Shown: piece by piece, positions 27,589 to 39,365 of the stretch
Layout of the letters: each line of letters opens with the position of its first letter
Numbering within the stretch: position 1 is the first letter of the stretch
Source: Enterococcus sp. BWR-S5
GTDB lineage: Bacteria > Bacillota > Bacilli > Lactobacillales > Enterococcaceae
Assembly (NCBI RefSeq): GCF_016745255.1
Contig: NZ_JADOEQ010000014.1
Span: 62,001 to 126,000 of the forward strand
Direction of reading: 5' to 3'
DNA length: 64,000 nt
Notes under the pieces: generated by a model
Seen by the model: only the letters and a program-made list of their open reading frames with translations
Databases searched by the model: none
What the model was told of the DNA's origin: nothing
Program-made: the position numbers and the translations under genes

Positions 27589-28740
27589 ATGTTTTTAGAT
27601 GTAGTACGCAGAAGAAACCCTAAACTAATCGAAACAGCTAAAATGCTTCATCAAACGGGGCAAGTCCTCCCGGATACGTATATATTGGATTTGGATACTA
27701 TTCAGGCGAATGCTGCTGTGATGAAAAAGCAGGCAGATGAGTCTGGAATTGAATTGTTTTATATGACCAAGCAATTAGGTCGTAATCCGCTGGTAGCGAA
27801 AGCCATCAGGACAGCAGGAATTGATAAAGCCGTTGTTGTTGATTATAAAGAAGCATTAGTGATGATTGACAATGGGCTGCCTATTGGCAATGTGGGGCAT
27901 TTGGTACAGATACCTGTTCATTTGCTGAAAAAAATTATTGCACATCAACCAGATTATATCACGGTCTATTCTTTGGACATGCTGAAAAAAATCGAGCAGG
28001 TGTGTCAGGAGTTAGGCTGTAAACAACGAATTCTAATTAAAATATTGGAAGCGGACGACCAAATTTATGAGGGGCAATATGGCGGGTTTCATCTTGCTGA
28101 TTTGCCTGAGTTAATCCATGCATATCAGACAATGGAACACGTTGAACTAGCTGGCTTGACCTCGTTTCCATGTTTTTTGTTCGATGGAGAAGAGGACTTG
28201 GTACCTACGCACAATGTAGAAAGCATTAGAAAAGCCAAAGCAATATTTGCGGAACAAGGAATCACTCAATTAGAGTTGAACATTCCCTCAGCAACCTGTG
28301 TCCGCACGATTCCATTTATCAAGGAATTAGGCGGTACACAAGGGGAGCCAGGGCACGCGTTGACAGGGAGCACACCGCTTCATGCAAAGCTGGACTTGCC
28401 TGAGCTGCCGGCTATGGTATATGTCAGTGAGATTTCTCATTCGTTAGATAAGCACAGCTATTTTTATGGCGGCGGTTACTATCGTCGGGGGCATTTAGAG
28501 AACATACTTGTTGATGGCACAGAGGAACGATTGGATCGAATGATCCCGTTCTCAGCAGAAAATATTGACTACTATTTACAAGCGGAGCAGGAGCATGAAG
28601 TTGGTGCAACAGTTATCGCAGCGTTTCGAACACAAATATTTGTTACCAGAAGCGATGTAGCAGTTGTTTCCGGTATTCAAAGCGGCAGTCCCAAGCTTGA
28701 AGGAATCTTTGACAGTCAAGGAAATAGAATAAGAAGGTGA
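27589..28740 (+). CDS. yhfX: YhfX-like PLP enzyme (alanine racemase fold)
   Basis: 383 residues of fold-type III. The PLP lysine lies in FYMTKQLGRNP (about residue 60), and further family features are GGFHLADLPELI and GGTQGEPGHALTG. The family is related to D-amino acid racemases/aldolases such as YhfX and ornithine racemase. Activity is not established. TTG/ATG start 27589 (ATG) behind GGGGTTGG; it ends against yhfW. Confidence 0.82.
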   Translation: MFLDVVRRRNPKLIETAKMLHQTGQVLPDTYILDLDTIQANAAVMKKQADESGIELFYMTKQLGRNPLVAKAIRTAGIDKAVVVDYKEALVMIDNGLPIGNVGHLVQIPVHLLKKIIAHQPDYITVYSLDMLKKIEQVCQELGCKQRILIKILEADDQIYEGQYGGFHLADLPELIHAYQTMEHVELAGLTSFPCFLFDGEEDLVPTHNVESIRKAKAIFAEQGITQLELNIPSATCVRTIPFIKELGGTQGEPGHALTGSTPLHAKLDLPELPAMVYVSEISHSLDKHSYFYGGGYYRRGHLENILVDGTEERLDRMIPFSAENIDYYLQAEQEHEVGATVIAAFRTQIFVTRSDVAVVSGIQSGSPKLEGIFDSQGNRIRR

Positions 28741-28745
28741 GACCC

Positions 28746-29960
28746 ATGGGACGATTTGTAGTAATCGTATTGGACAGCTATGGTGTAGGCGCTATGGCTG
28801 ATGTAAAAGAGGTTCGACCAAGGGATTTAGGCAGTAATACAGCACTGCATATTATGGAGAAAAATCCGGAGATTCAGCTGCCAACGCTAGAAGCACTGGG
28901 CTTGATGAATGCAATCGGTAAAGAATATAAGCAGCATAAGTTTTCTGAGACTGCGAATTGGGGCACAGCCAATCTTGCGCATCACGGGGCAGACTCATTT
29001 TTAGGGCATCAGGAAATCATGGGAACAACCCCAAAAATTCCGTTGATTCAACCCTTTAATGCCAAAATAGATGTAGTAGAGGAAGCGTTGAAGGCTCATG
29101 GCTATGCTGTCCGTCGCGTCGGCGCAGTAGATGAGCCAAAAATTCTAGTTGTGAATGACTGTGTGACAGTCGGCGATAATTTAGAAACAGATTATGGTCA
29201 GGTCTACAATGTAACCGGTTGTCTGGATTTGATTTCTTATGAAGCACTAAAGGAAATCGGACATTGCGTACGTGAGGTTGTACAGGTTTCTCGAGTGATT
29301 ACTTTTGGCGGTGAGCAGGTCGATTTAACTGATTTATTGGCTGCCCGAAAAGTGAAAAATAATGAAATCGCAGGTGTCGATGCACCGGAATCTGGGGTCT
29401 ATAATCACGGCTATCAGGTGGTTCATTTAGGCTATGGCATTGATAAGAATGTGCAAGTACCGACGATTTTAGATAAATCAGCTGTCACGGTTTCCTTACT
29501 TGGAAAGGTAGCTGATATTGTTCAGACAGAAAGCACACGTCTATTTCCAGGAGTAGACAGCGACCAGCTGTTTGATTCATTACTTGAGGAAGTACGGGCG
29601 ATAGCTAATGGTTTTATCTGTTTGAATATTCAGGAAACAGACTTGGCAGGGCATGCGGAAGATGTGATGCGTTACTCTGATCGCTTAGAGGTCAGTGATC
29701 GACGAATCAAAGAGCTGCTGCCTTTGCTGCAAGAAGGGGATGTACTGATTGTGATGGCGGATCATGGGAACGATCCGACAATCGGTCACAGCAACCACAC
29801 AAGAGAACGTGTGCCGTTGTTAGTCTATAGTAAGGGTATCGAGAAAAAACAAATCGGGGAAAGAAAAACACTTGCCGATGTCGGTGCAACAGTGGCAGAT
29901 TATTTTGATGTTGCAGCACCCCAGCATGGCGAGTCATTTTTAACTAAGATATTTAACTGA
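28746..29960 (+). CDS. yhfW: YhfW-like phosphopentomutase-family metalloenzyme
   Basis: About 404 residues from ATG 28746 (AAGAAGGTGAG upstream). Alkaline phosphatase superfamily, phosphopentomutase branch: VLDSYGVGAM, GHQEIMGT and the C-terminal metal motif MADHGNDPTIGHSNHTRE. In the nucleoside pathway this would be deoB, but the context is the yhf operon, so a mutase or phosphatase acting on the unknown yhf intermediate is more likely. Confidence 0.82.
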   Translation: MGRFVVIVLDSYGVGAMADVKEVRPRDLGSNTALHIMEKNPEIQLPTLEALGLMNAIGKEYKQHKFSETANWGTANLAHHGADSFLGHQEIMGTTPKIPLIQPFNAKIDVVEEALKAHGYAVRRVGAVDEPKILVVNDCVTVGDNLETDYGQVYNVTGCLDLISYEALKEIGHCVREVVQVSRVITFGGEQVDLTDLLAARKVKNNEIAGVDAPESGVYNHGYQVVHLGYGIDKNVQVPTILDKSAVTVSLLGKVADIVQTESTRLFPGVDSDQLFDSLLEEVRAIANGFICLNIQETDLAGHAEDVMRYSDRLEVSDRRIKELLPLLQEGDVLIVMADHGNDPTIGHSNHTRERVPLLVYSKGIEKKQIGERKTLADVGATVADYFDVAAPQHGESFLTKIFN

Positions 29961-29981
29961 AACAAATAGAAAGTGCAAGAA

Positions 29982-30092
29982 GGCTGTGACAAAAGCGTTC
30001 AGCTCCGAGAAATAAGCAAAATAATTCGAAAATAGCTTCTCATATTTTTGAAATTATTTTACTTATTTCCGAGAGAGTTGCTTTTGGAACAC
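29982..30092. repeat. Intergenic palindromic element (MITE/hairpin-like)
   Basis: A roughly 110-bp imperfect inverted repeat. The inner arms (about 30007-30032 and 30044-30069) pair over about 27 bp with few mismatches, and the outer ends match loosely (GACAAAAGC at 29988-29996 against GCTTTTGG near 30080). The opening GGCTGTGACAAAA resembles dispersed palindromes at gene ends in enterococci. It is not a coding region. Confidence 0.65.
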
Positions 30093-30150
30093 CGTTTATC
30101 TGATTGTAAGGAGCTAAGGATTGATTAGTGTCATAGTTTTGCCAGACAGG

Positions 30151-30186
30151 AGGTCGGAGGAGTAGCTATCCTCTGACCTTTTTTAG
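30151..30186 (+). terminator. Terminator after the yhf operon
   Basis: AGGTCGGAGGA pairs with TCCTCTGACCT (one G-T pair) around a short loop, followed by TTTTTTA. Confidence 0.85.
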
Positions 30187-30228
30187 TGAAGTGCCATTTA
30201 GTCAATCATAGAATTGGAGTGTGTGCAG

Positions 30229-31254
30229 ATGAATCAACCTACAGCGATTGAAGGAGCAAAAAAGAGTTTTATTGCGTTAAAGAATCCCTATGATTCTGTG
30301 GAAAAAGTGTATCCGATGATTATTGATCGATTTCAAGAGGAGACATGGGTCTATTATGCCGGAGTCAAAAATCGCAGCCAAGTATCTTCAGAGTTTATCA
30401 AATCTTTGGAGGCTGTCGGTGTCTATCTTCACACGCTGGATAAAGCCTCAGTCGCCGGACGAGCGGTGGATATCCAACTAAAGAATCCCTATACAGGACG
30501 ACCGATGACGGGCTCCTCCAGTGGAACAGCGATTAATGTGTTATTGGGTATTAATGATATTGGTGTGGGAACAGATGGTGGCGGCTCTGTCATTGCTCCG
30601 GCAATGGCGGTTAATCTTATTGGGTTTATCAGTCCGTTATTGGATGAAGAAAATATGCAGCAGCAAGCGAGCAAGGTATCAACAGATGGTATTTCCTTTC
30701 ATCCGTCTCTGGGCTTTATCACTGCAAGCTTTCACTTATTGCAGCAAGTACTGGCTGTTAGCTTACCTGTAAAGTCAGCCGAGAGAATACCGACAATTAT
30801 TTATGATTCAACTGATTTCTCTAAGGAGGAAGCAGGTGAATGGGAAGGTCAGACCAGCATAGAGAGTTTAGCTTTCAAGTTTGATTCACGAGAAGCTTTG
30901 ATGCCCGAACTGAAAGAGCTTCTGAAAAGCTGTGATGTATTAATTAGTAAAGAAGGGCCTGTAGATACGGCAGGATTGGGAGATACGGTATTGGGGCATT
31001 TTGATGAACGAACACAGGATCTGCAAAGGCAAGGGAACAAAGGACTTCTGCGTGTCGTGAATATGTTGGGGGCGACAGCGATTACCCTTCCTACCGAAGA
31101 ATTTGCCGTAGGCGCGTTACTGATTTGCGAGTCGACACCAGAGAAAATCAGTCATATGCTGCAGTTAGCTGAAAAATGGCCTACGTATAGCAGTCCCTAT
31201 TCACGGTATTTTTCGGATTGTGGTGAGTACTACCCAAAGGAATTTGGTGAATAA
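30229..31254 (+). CDS. Amidase-signature family protein, short form
   Basis: 341 residues from ATG 30229 (TTGGAGTG upstream). The amidase signature Gly/Ser motif is visible as TGSSSGTAINVLLG...GVGTDGGGS (about 95-122), giving the cis-Ser and nucleophile Ser. A Lys in AGVKNRS near residue 45 could complete the Ser-Ser-Lys triad. It is about 100-150 residues shorter than typical amidases and the C-terminal substrate domain is reduced. It follows the yhf operon but has its own terminator, so a link to that pathway is only suggested. Possible roles are amide hydrolysis or a non-catalytic relative. Confidence 0.65.
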   Translation: MNQPTAIEGAKKSFIALKNPYDSVEKVYPMIIDRFQEETWVYYAGVKNRSQVSSEFIKSLEAVGVYLHTLDKASVAGRAVDIQLKNPYTGRPMTGSSSGTAINVLLGINDIGVGTDGGGSVIAPAMAVNLIGFISPLLDEENMQQQASKVSTDGISFHPSLGFITASFHLLQQVLAVSLPVKSAERIPTIIYDSTDFSKEEAGEWEGQTSIESLAFKFDSREALMPELKELLKSCDVLISKEGPVDTAGLGDTVLGHFDERTQDLQRQGNKGLLRVVNMLGATAITLPTEEFAVGALLICESTPEKISHMLQLAEKWPTYSSPYSRYFSDCGEYYPKEFGE

Positions 31255-31263
31255 TCAATTGAT

Positions 31264-31311
31264 GTGCAAGCAATCATGGAGAACGACCTCCGATTGCTTG
31301 CACCTTTTTTG
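31264..31311 (+). terminator. Strong terminator before the suf region
   Basis: A 12-bp perfect stem GTGCAAGCAATC/GATTGCTTGCAC (31264-31275, 31292-31303) with an inner GGAG/CTCC, followed by CTTTTTT. The rest of the 340-bp gap is AT-rich and carries only the suf promoter. Confidence 0.95.
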
Positions 31312-31523
31312 ATAGTAATTTCTTACAATGATGAGGTAGCTTATATAAAATTTTACCTATTTTTTTAGAAAAGCGCTATCACACCTATGAATCATATAAT
31401 TATCGTTTTCTGTTAATTTATTATTTGCTATCAAAACTTCTTCTCAAGTTATAAATATTACAATTAAGAAGGGATAATAGGGTAGAAACATATGAAAAAT
31501 AAAGAATCTCGATGGCAAAGAGA

Positions 31524-31552
31524 TTGCGATTCATTATCAATTAGGATAGAAT
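31524..31552 (+). promoter_or_regulatory. Promoter of the suf operon
   Basis: TTGCGA (31524-31529), 17 bp, TAGAAT (31547-31552), 43 bp before sufC. I found no convincing binding site for a known regulator. Confidence 0.65.
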
Positions 31553-31595
31553 GAATGAGAACGAAATTATAATTTAAAGTTGGAGGGAACAAGGC

Positions 31596-32369
31596 ATGTC
31601 AGTTTTAGAAATAAAAAATTTGCACGTATCAATTGACGATAAAGAGATCCTGAAGGGCGTAGACCTGACAATGAAAACCGGAGAAATCCATGCAATCATG
31701 GGACCAAACGGAACAGGGAAATCAACTCTATCTGCAGCAATTATGGGGAACCCTAATTATGAAGTAACTGAAGGTGAAATTCTTTTAGATGGTGAAAATA
31801 TTCTTGAGTTAGAAGTTGATGAGCGGGCACGTTTAGGTCTGTTTCTGGCTATGCAGTACCCAAGTGAAATTCCGGGAATCACCAATGCGGAATTCATGCG
31901 TGCGGCTATCAATGCAACACGTGATGAAGATGACAAAATCTCTGTCATGGACTTCCTAAAAAAATTAGATAGTAAAATGGATTTACTAAATATGCCGGAA
32001 GAAATGGCAGAACGCTACCTAAATGAAGGCTTTTCCGGTGGGGAGAAAAAACGAAATGAAATCCTGCAGCTGTTGATGCTGGAACCAACCTTTGCAATTT
32101 TAGATGAAATCGATTCTGGTTTGGATATTGATGCGCTGAAGGTTGTTGCAAAAGGTGTTAATGAAATGCGTGGTGAGAACTTCGGCTCGCTAATCATCAC
32201 CCATTACCAACGTCTACTAAATTACATCACACCTGATGTGGTGCATATCATGATGAACGGTAAAGTTGTGAAGACAGGCAACGCTGATTTGGCGAAACGC
32301 TTGGAAGCAGAAGGCTATGCAGGAATCAGTAAAGAATTGGGTATTGAATACAAAGAAGAAGAAGCATAA
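31596..32369 (+). CDS. sufC: SUF Fe-S assembly ATPase SufC
   Basis: 257 residues. Walker A GPNGTGKST, signature FSGGEKKR, Walker B FAILDEIDSGLD and switch His in IITHYQRLL. SufC powers the SufBCD scaffold that builds iron-sulfur clusters in the cytosol. First gene of sufCDSUB; RBS TTGGAGGG. Confidence 0.97.
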   Translation: MSVLEIKNLHVSIDDKEILKGVDLTMKTGEIHAIMGPNGTGKSTLSAAIMGNPNYEVTEGEILLDGENILELEVDERARLGLFLAMQYPSEIPGITNAEFMRAAINATRDEDDKISVMDFLKKLDSKMDLLNMPEEMAERYLNEGFSGGEKKRNEILQLLMLEPTFAILDEIDSGLDIDALKVVAKGVNEMRGENFGSLIITHYQRLLNYITPDVVHIMMNGKVVKTGNADLAKRLEAEGYAGISKELGIEYKEEEA

Positions 32370-32383
32370 GGAGGGCACGGTAA

Positions 32384-35350
<2,967 letters not shown>

Positions 35351-35438
35351 AACAACAAGACGTAGACTGAATGAGACGTTTTAACGAGGAGAAAACATTT
35401 CCCCGCTTAGCAGATAGAAGAAGAGGGAGCGTGAAACA

Positions 35439-36833
35439 ATGAGCGGCGTACCAGAGTTAGAAGAATATAAATTCGGCTTCCACGATGATGTTCAACCAGT
35501 TTTTAGTACTGGCGAGGGTCTGACGGAGGAAGTCGTGCGAGAAATTTCCCGTGTAAAGGGAGAACCGGAATGGATGCTTGAATTCCGCTTGAAATCATTA
35601 GAGCAGTTCAACAAAATGCCTATGCAAAAATGGGGCGCAGACCTGTCTGACATTGATTTTAGTGCAATTAAATACTACCAAAAACCAAGTGATCGCCCGG
35701 CACGTGACTGGGACGATGTACCGGATAAAATCAAAGAAACCTTTGAACGTATCGGGATTCCAGAAGCCGAACGTGCGTATCTGGCAGGCGCTTCTGCACA
35801 GTATGAATCAGAGGTTGTTTACCACAACATGAAGGAAGAGTTCCAAAAGCTAGGTATTATCTTTACCGATACGGACTCTGCTTTAAAGGAATATCCTGAC
35901 TTGTTCAAGGAATACTTTGCGAAACTAGTTCCGCCAACAGATAACAAGTTGGCGGCACTGAACTCAGCAGTATGGTCAGGCGGGACATTTATCTATGTAC
36001 CAAAAGGCGTAAAAGTGGACGTACCACTACAAACCTACTTCCGTATCAATGCAGAAAATACCGGACAGTTCGAGCGGACATTGATTATCGTGGATGAAGA
36101 TGCCAGTGTTCACTACGTGGAAGGCTGTACAGCACCAACCTATACAAGCAACAGCCTGCACGCTGCTATCGTTGAAATCTACACACGAAAAAATGCGTAT
36201 TGTCGTTACACAACCATTCAAAACTGGTCAGACAACGTGTACAACTTAGTAACCAAGCGAGCAAAAGCCTACGAAGGTGCAACCGTTGAATGGATTGACG
36301 GAAACCTTGGTGCGAAAACAACCATGAAATACCCAAGCGTTTACCTAGATGGACGCGGCGCTCGTGGAACTATGCTTTCCATCGCCTTTGCCGGTGAAAA
36401 CCAGGTGCAGGACACAGGCGCAAAAATGATTCACAACGCACCAAATACATCCAGCTCAATCGTTTCCAAATCGATTGCCAAGGATGGCGGCGAAGTAAAC
36501 TACCGAGGACAAGTAACCTTCGGCAAAGATAGCGCCGGATCAATTTCACACATCGAGTGTGACACGATTATCATGGATGATAAATCCAAATCTGACACAA
36601 TCCCATTCAATGAAATTCACAACAGTCAAGTAGCCTTGGAGCACGAAGCCAAGGTATCAAAAATCTCAGAAGAACAGCTGTACTACCTGATGAGCCGTGG
36701 CCTATCAGAAGTCGAAGCCACTGAGATGATTGTAATGGGATTCGTTGAACCATTTACGAAGGAACTGCCGATGGAATATGCGGTGGAGTTGAATCGATTG
36801 ATTTCTTATGAGATGGAAGGCAGTGTAGGTTAA
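35439..36833 (+). CDS. sufB: SUF scaffold protein SufB
   Basis: 464 residues. The family hallmarks are [13 protein letters not shown] near residue 45, [18 protein letters not shown] in the middle (with the conserved Cys), and [21 protein letters not shown] at the C-terminus. It carries the nascent Fe-S cluster with SufD. RBS AGAGGGAG. Confidence 0.97.
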   Translation: MSGVPELEEYKFGFHDDVQPVFSTGEGLTEEVVREISRVKGEPEWMLEFRLKSLEQFNKMPMQKWGADLSDIDFSAIKYYQKPSDRPARDWDDVPDKIKETFERIGIPEAERAYLAGASAQYESEVVYHNMKEEFQKLGIIFTDTDSALKEYPDLFKEYFAKLVPPTDNKLAALNSAVWSGGTFIYVPKGVKVDVPLQTYFRINAENTGQFERTLIIVDEDASVHYVEGCTAPTYTSNSLHAAIVEIYTRKNAYCRYTTIQNWSDNVYNLVTKRAKAYEGATVEWIDGNLGAKTTMKYPSVYLDGRGARGTMLSIAFAGENQVQDTGAKMIHNAPNTSSSIVSKSIAKDGGEVNYRGQVTFGKDSAGSISHIECDTIIMDDKSKSDTIPFNEIHNSQVALEHEAKVSKISEEQLYYLMSRGLSEVEATEMIVMGFVEPFTKELPMEYAVELNRLISYEMEGSVG

Positions 36834-36842
36834 AAATTTATG

Positions 36843-36893
36843 ACAGCTATAAACGTTGAGATAACAGCGTTTATAGCTGTTTTTCGTTTTTTA
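36843..36893 (+). terminator. Terminator of the suf operon
   Basis: A 13-bp perfect stem ACAGCTATAAACG/CGTTTATAGCTGT (36843-36855, 36868-36880) then TTTTCGTTTTTT. It marks the boundary to the AT-rich accessory island. Confidence 0.95.
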
Positions 36894-37080
36894 TGAAAAT
36901 TAGTGATCTTGATTTTGACCTTGAAGAGAATGATGAACCCTTTTTTAGTGTATGTAATTTAATTATATTAGGGTAAAATTAGGTTGATTTTATGTTATTA
37001 TTTTATAGAATATACTGTAGAAAAAATGAGGAATAGAGATATCCATAAATAAGGAGAAAGAGCATGAGATCCTAGGTAAT

Positions 37081-37239
37081 CTGAAACAAGAGGAACTGTT
37101 TTTGAAAGAATCCAAAGCTCCTTTTGAAGTAAATAAAATGAATCAAGAAACATTACGAGCAATTGAAGACACAGAAAATGGAAATTTGTATGGAGGATTT
37201 TCTTCTGTTAAAGAATTAATGAAGGACTTGAATAATTAA
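37081..37239 (+). pseudogene. RelB/DinJ-like antitoxin remnant
   Basis: The frame ending at 37239 reads LKQEELFLKESKAPFEVNK, MNQETLRAIEDTEN, then GNLYGGFSSVKELMKDLN. The FSSVKELMKDL end is the typical C-terminus of RelB/DinJ antitoxins. The N-terminal ribbon-helix-helix part is missing: there is no start codon with a ribosome binding site in frame, and the ATG behind AAGGAGAAAG at 37064 is in another frame. No RelE/YafQ toxin follows. The rest of 36894-37352 is AT-rich and empty apart from the hsdM promoter. Confidence 0.6.
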
Positions 37240-37306
37240 TTACGTTAACGTAGATAAGAAATAGGATAATCTGTTTTTGAAAGTACTGATAAAGTTGAAC
37301 TATTTT

Positions 37307-37315
37307 TGTTATAAT
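37307..37315 (+). promoter_or_regulatory. Extended -10 promoter of hsdMSR
   Basis: TGTTATAAT (extended -10) 38 bp before hsdM. No good -35 is present, which fits an extended -10 promoter. Confidence 0.55.
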
Positions 37316-37352
37316 GTATTTATTTAGTAGACAATAGAATGGAGATATAGAT

Positions 37353-39365
37353 GTGAATTTTCAAGATAAAGTTAGCTTTATATGGTCAATAGCTGAAGTA
37401 TTAAGAGGAGAATATAAACCAGAGAATTATGGGGAGGTAATTTTACCTTTAGTTGTTATTCGAAGGTTTGATTGTGTATTAGATAGCACAAAAGAAGAAG
37501 TTTTAAAAAAATATGAAATGATTAAAGATAAACCTGAAGGAGTACAACATGCTTTGCTAACAAAAGCATCTAAAGAAGATTTTTACAATATTAGTAATTA
37601 TGATTTTAGCAACTTGTTGAGTGATCCAGATAATATTGCAGATAACTTTAAAGATTACTTGAATGGATATTCCAAAAATGCGAATGAAATTATTCAATAT
37701 TTTGACTTTGATCCTGAAATTGATAAATTAGACCGAAATGATTTGTTGTATGAGGTGCTTAAGCGATTCTCTGAGATTGATTTGCATCCCAGCGTGGTAT
37801 CAAATATTGAAATGGGTTATATTTTTGAAGAGTTAATCCGCCGATTTTCTGAAAATACAGAAGCAGGAGACCATTATACACCAAGAGAAGTAATACGATT
37901 AATGGTTCATCTTTTATTTAATGATGATCGCATTGATATTGCAACGGAAGGAATCACGAAGACACTATATGATTGTGCGGCGGGTACTGGAGGAATGGGC
38001 TCTGTAGCAAACGAGTACATGAAGAGTCATAACAATTTAGGAGAGTTAATTTTTCATGCACAAGAGGTAAACGAGGAGTCCTATGCTATAGCTAAATCCG
38101 ACTTACTTCTAAAAAAAGAAAATGCAGATAATATTCGTTTGGGCAATACACTAACGAATGACCAATTTAAGAACGACAAATTTGATTTTATGATTTCTAA
38201 TCCACCATATGGTGTAGACTGGAAAAAAGTAGAAAAATCTGTAAAAGACGAACATAATGATTTGGGATTTAATGGTCGATTTGGTGCGGGTCTTCCTCGT
38301 ACGAGTGACGGGCAATTATTATTTTTACAACATCTGATTTCTAAAATGAAACCTGTGACTAGAGAAAATCCTTATGGTTCTAGAATAGCGATTATTATGA
38401 ATGGTTCTCCCTTGTTTACTGGCGATGCTGGATCAGGTGAAAGTGAAATTCGTCGGTATTTATTTGAAAATGACTTGGTTGAAGGCTTAGTTGCTTTACC
38501 AAATGACTTGTTTTATAATACAGGAATTTCAACGTATATTTGGATTTTAACGAATAACAAAGAACCGCATAGAAGAGGCAAGGTAACGTTAGTAAATGCG
38601 GTTAATTTTTCTAAAAAAATGAAAAAGAGCATGGGAAATAAGCGTAATGAGATTTCTGAAGAGCAAATAATCGAAATCGTTTCTCTTTATAATGAGACAA
38701 AAGAAAATAAAAAAGTAAAAATTTTTGATAACGAAGATTTTGGCTTTCATAAAATTACTGTTGAAAGACCGTTACGTTTAAACTTTAATTTATCAGAAGA
38801 ACGTATCGAACGTGTAAAATACGAAAAAGCCTTTCAAAATTTAGCTACTTCAAAGAAAAAAAGAGAGGCTGGAGAGAAACAAGTTGAAGAGGGTAGGACT
38901 CTACAACAGGCAATTATAACTACTTTGCTGGCACATAGCTCTGATAACCTAGTCAAAAATAGAGATAAATTTACAACACAATTAAAAGAGTTATTCAAAA
39001 AAGAGGAACTAACTGTTCCAAATGCTATTTTCAAAGCGATTCTAAATGGATTATCTGAGAGAGATGAAACTGCTGATATCTGCATGAAAAATAAAACGAC
39101 TGTCGAAGCAGATACTGAACTGAGAGACTATGAATCTATTCCTTTAAAAGAAGATATACAAGAATACTTTGAACAGGAAGTACTACCTCATGTTCCAGAT
39201 GCTTGGATAGATGAAACAAAAACAAAAGTTGGTTATGAAATACCTTTTACAAGACATTTTTATAAATATACACCGATTAGAAGCTCAAAAGAAATACTTG
39301 GTGAGATTCGAGAGTTAGAAGTTGAAATTTCTGAACAATTGAAGAAGGTGTTTATCAATGATTAA
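37353..39365 (+). CDS. hsdM: Type I restriction-modification system, methyltransferase subunit
   Basis: 670 residues starting at GTG 37353 (GGAG upstream). The N-terminal helical domain contains FSENTEAGDHYTPREVIRLM, followed by the SAM motif DCAAGTGGMG (about 209-218) and the catalytic NPPY (about 282) of N6-adenine methylases. A C-terminal coiled coil binds HsdS. It protects host DNA as M2S. It overlaps hsdS by 8 bp. The C-terminal part is longer than in E. coli HsdM. Confidence 0.95.
   Translation: MNFQDKVSFIWSIAEVLRGEYKPENYGEVILPLVVIRRFDCVLDSTKEEVLKKYEMIKDKPEGVQHALLTKASKEDFYNISNYDFSNLLSDPDNIADNFKDYLNGYSKNANEIIQYFDFDPEIDKLDRNDLLYEVLKRFSEIDLHPSVVSNIEMGYIFEELIRRFSENTEAGDHYTPREVIRLMVHLLFNDDRIDIATEGITKTLYDCAAGTGGMGSVANEYMKSHNNLGELIFHAQEVNEESYAIAKSDLLLKKENADNIRLGNTLTNDQFKNDKFDFMISNPPYGVDWKKVEKSVKDEHNDLGFNGRFGAGLPRTSDGQLLFLQHLISKMKPVTRENPYGSRIAIIMNGSPLFTGDAGSGESEIRRYLFENDLVEGLVALPNDLFYNTGISTYIWILTNNKEPHRRGKVTLVNAVNFSKKMKKSMGNKRNEISEEQIIEIVSLYNETKENKKVKIFDNEDFGFHKITVERPLRLNFNLSEERIERVKYEKAFQNLATSKKKREAGEKQVEEGRTLQQAIITTLLAHSSDNLVKNRDKFTTQLKELFKKEELTVPNAIFKAILNGLSERDETADICMKNKTTVEADTELRDYESIPLKEDIQEYFEQEVLPHVPDAWIDETKTKVGYEIPFTRHFYKYTPIRSSKEILGEIRELEVEISEQLKKVFIND

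Noticed and set aside
28746-29960. Annotating the phosphopentomutase-like gene as deoB
   Set aside because: It is embedded in the yhf operon beside yhfX and yhfS with coupled spacing, and no nucleoside genes are near.
31312-31523. PerR or Fur box before sufC
   Set aside because: AT-rich partial matches exist around TTATCAATTAG and ATTATAATTT, but none reaches a convincing full palindrome.
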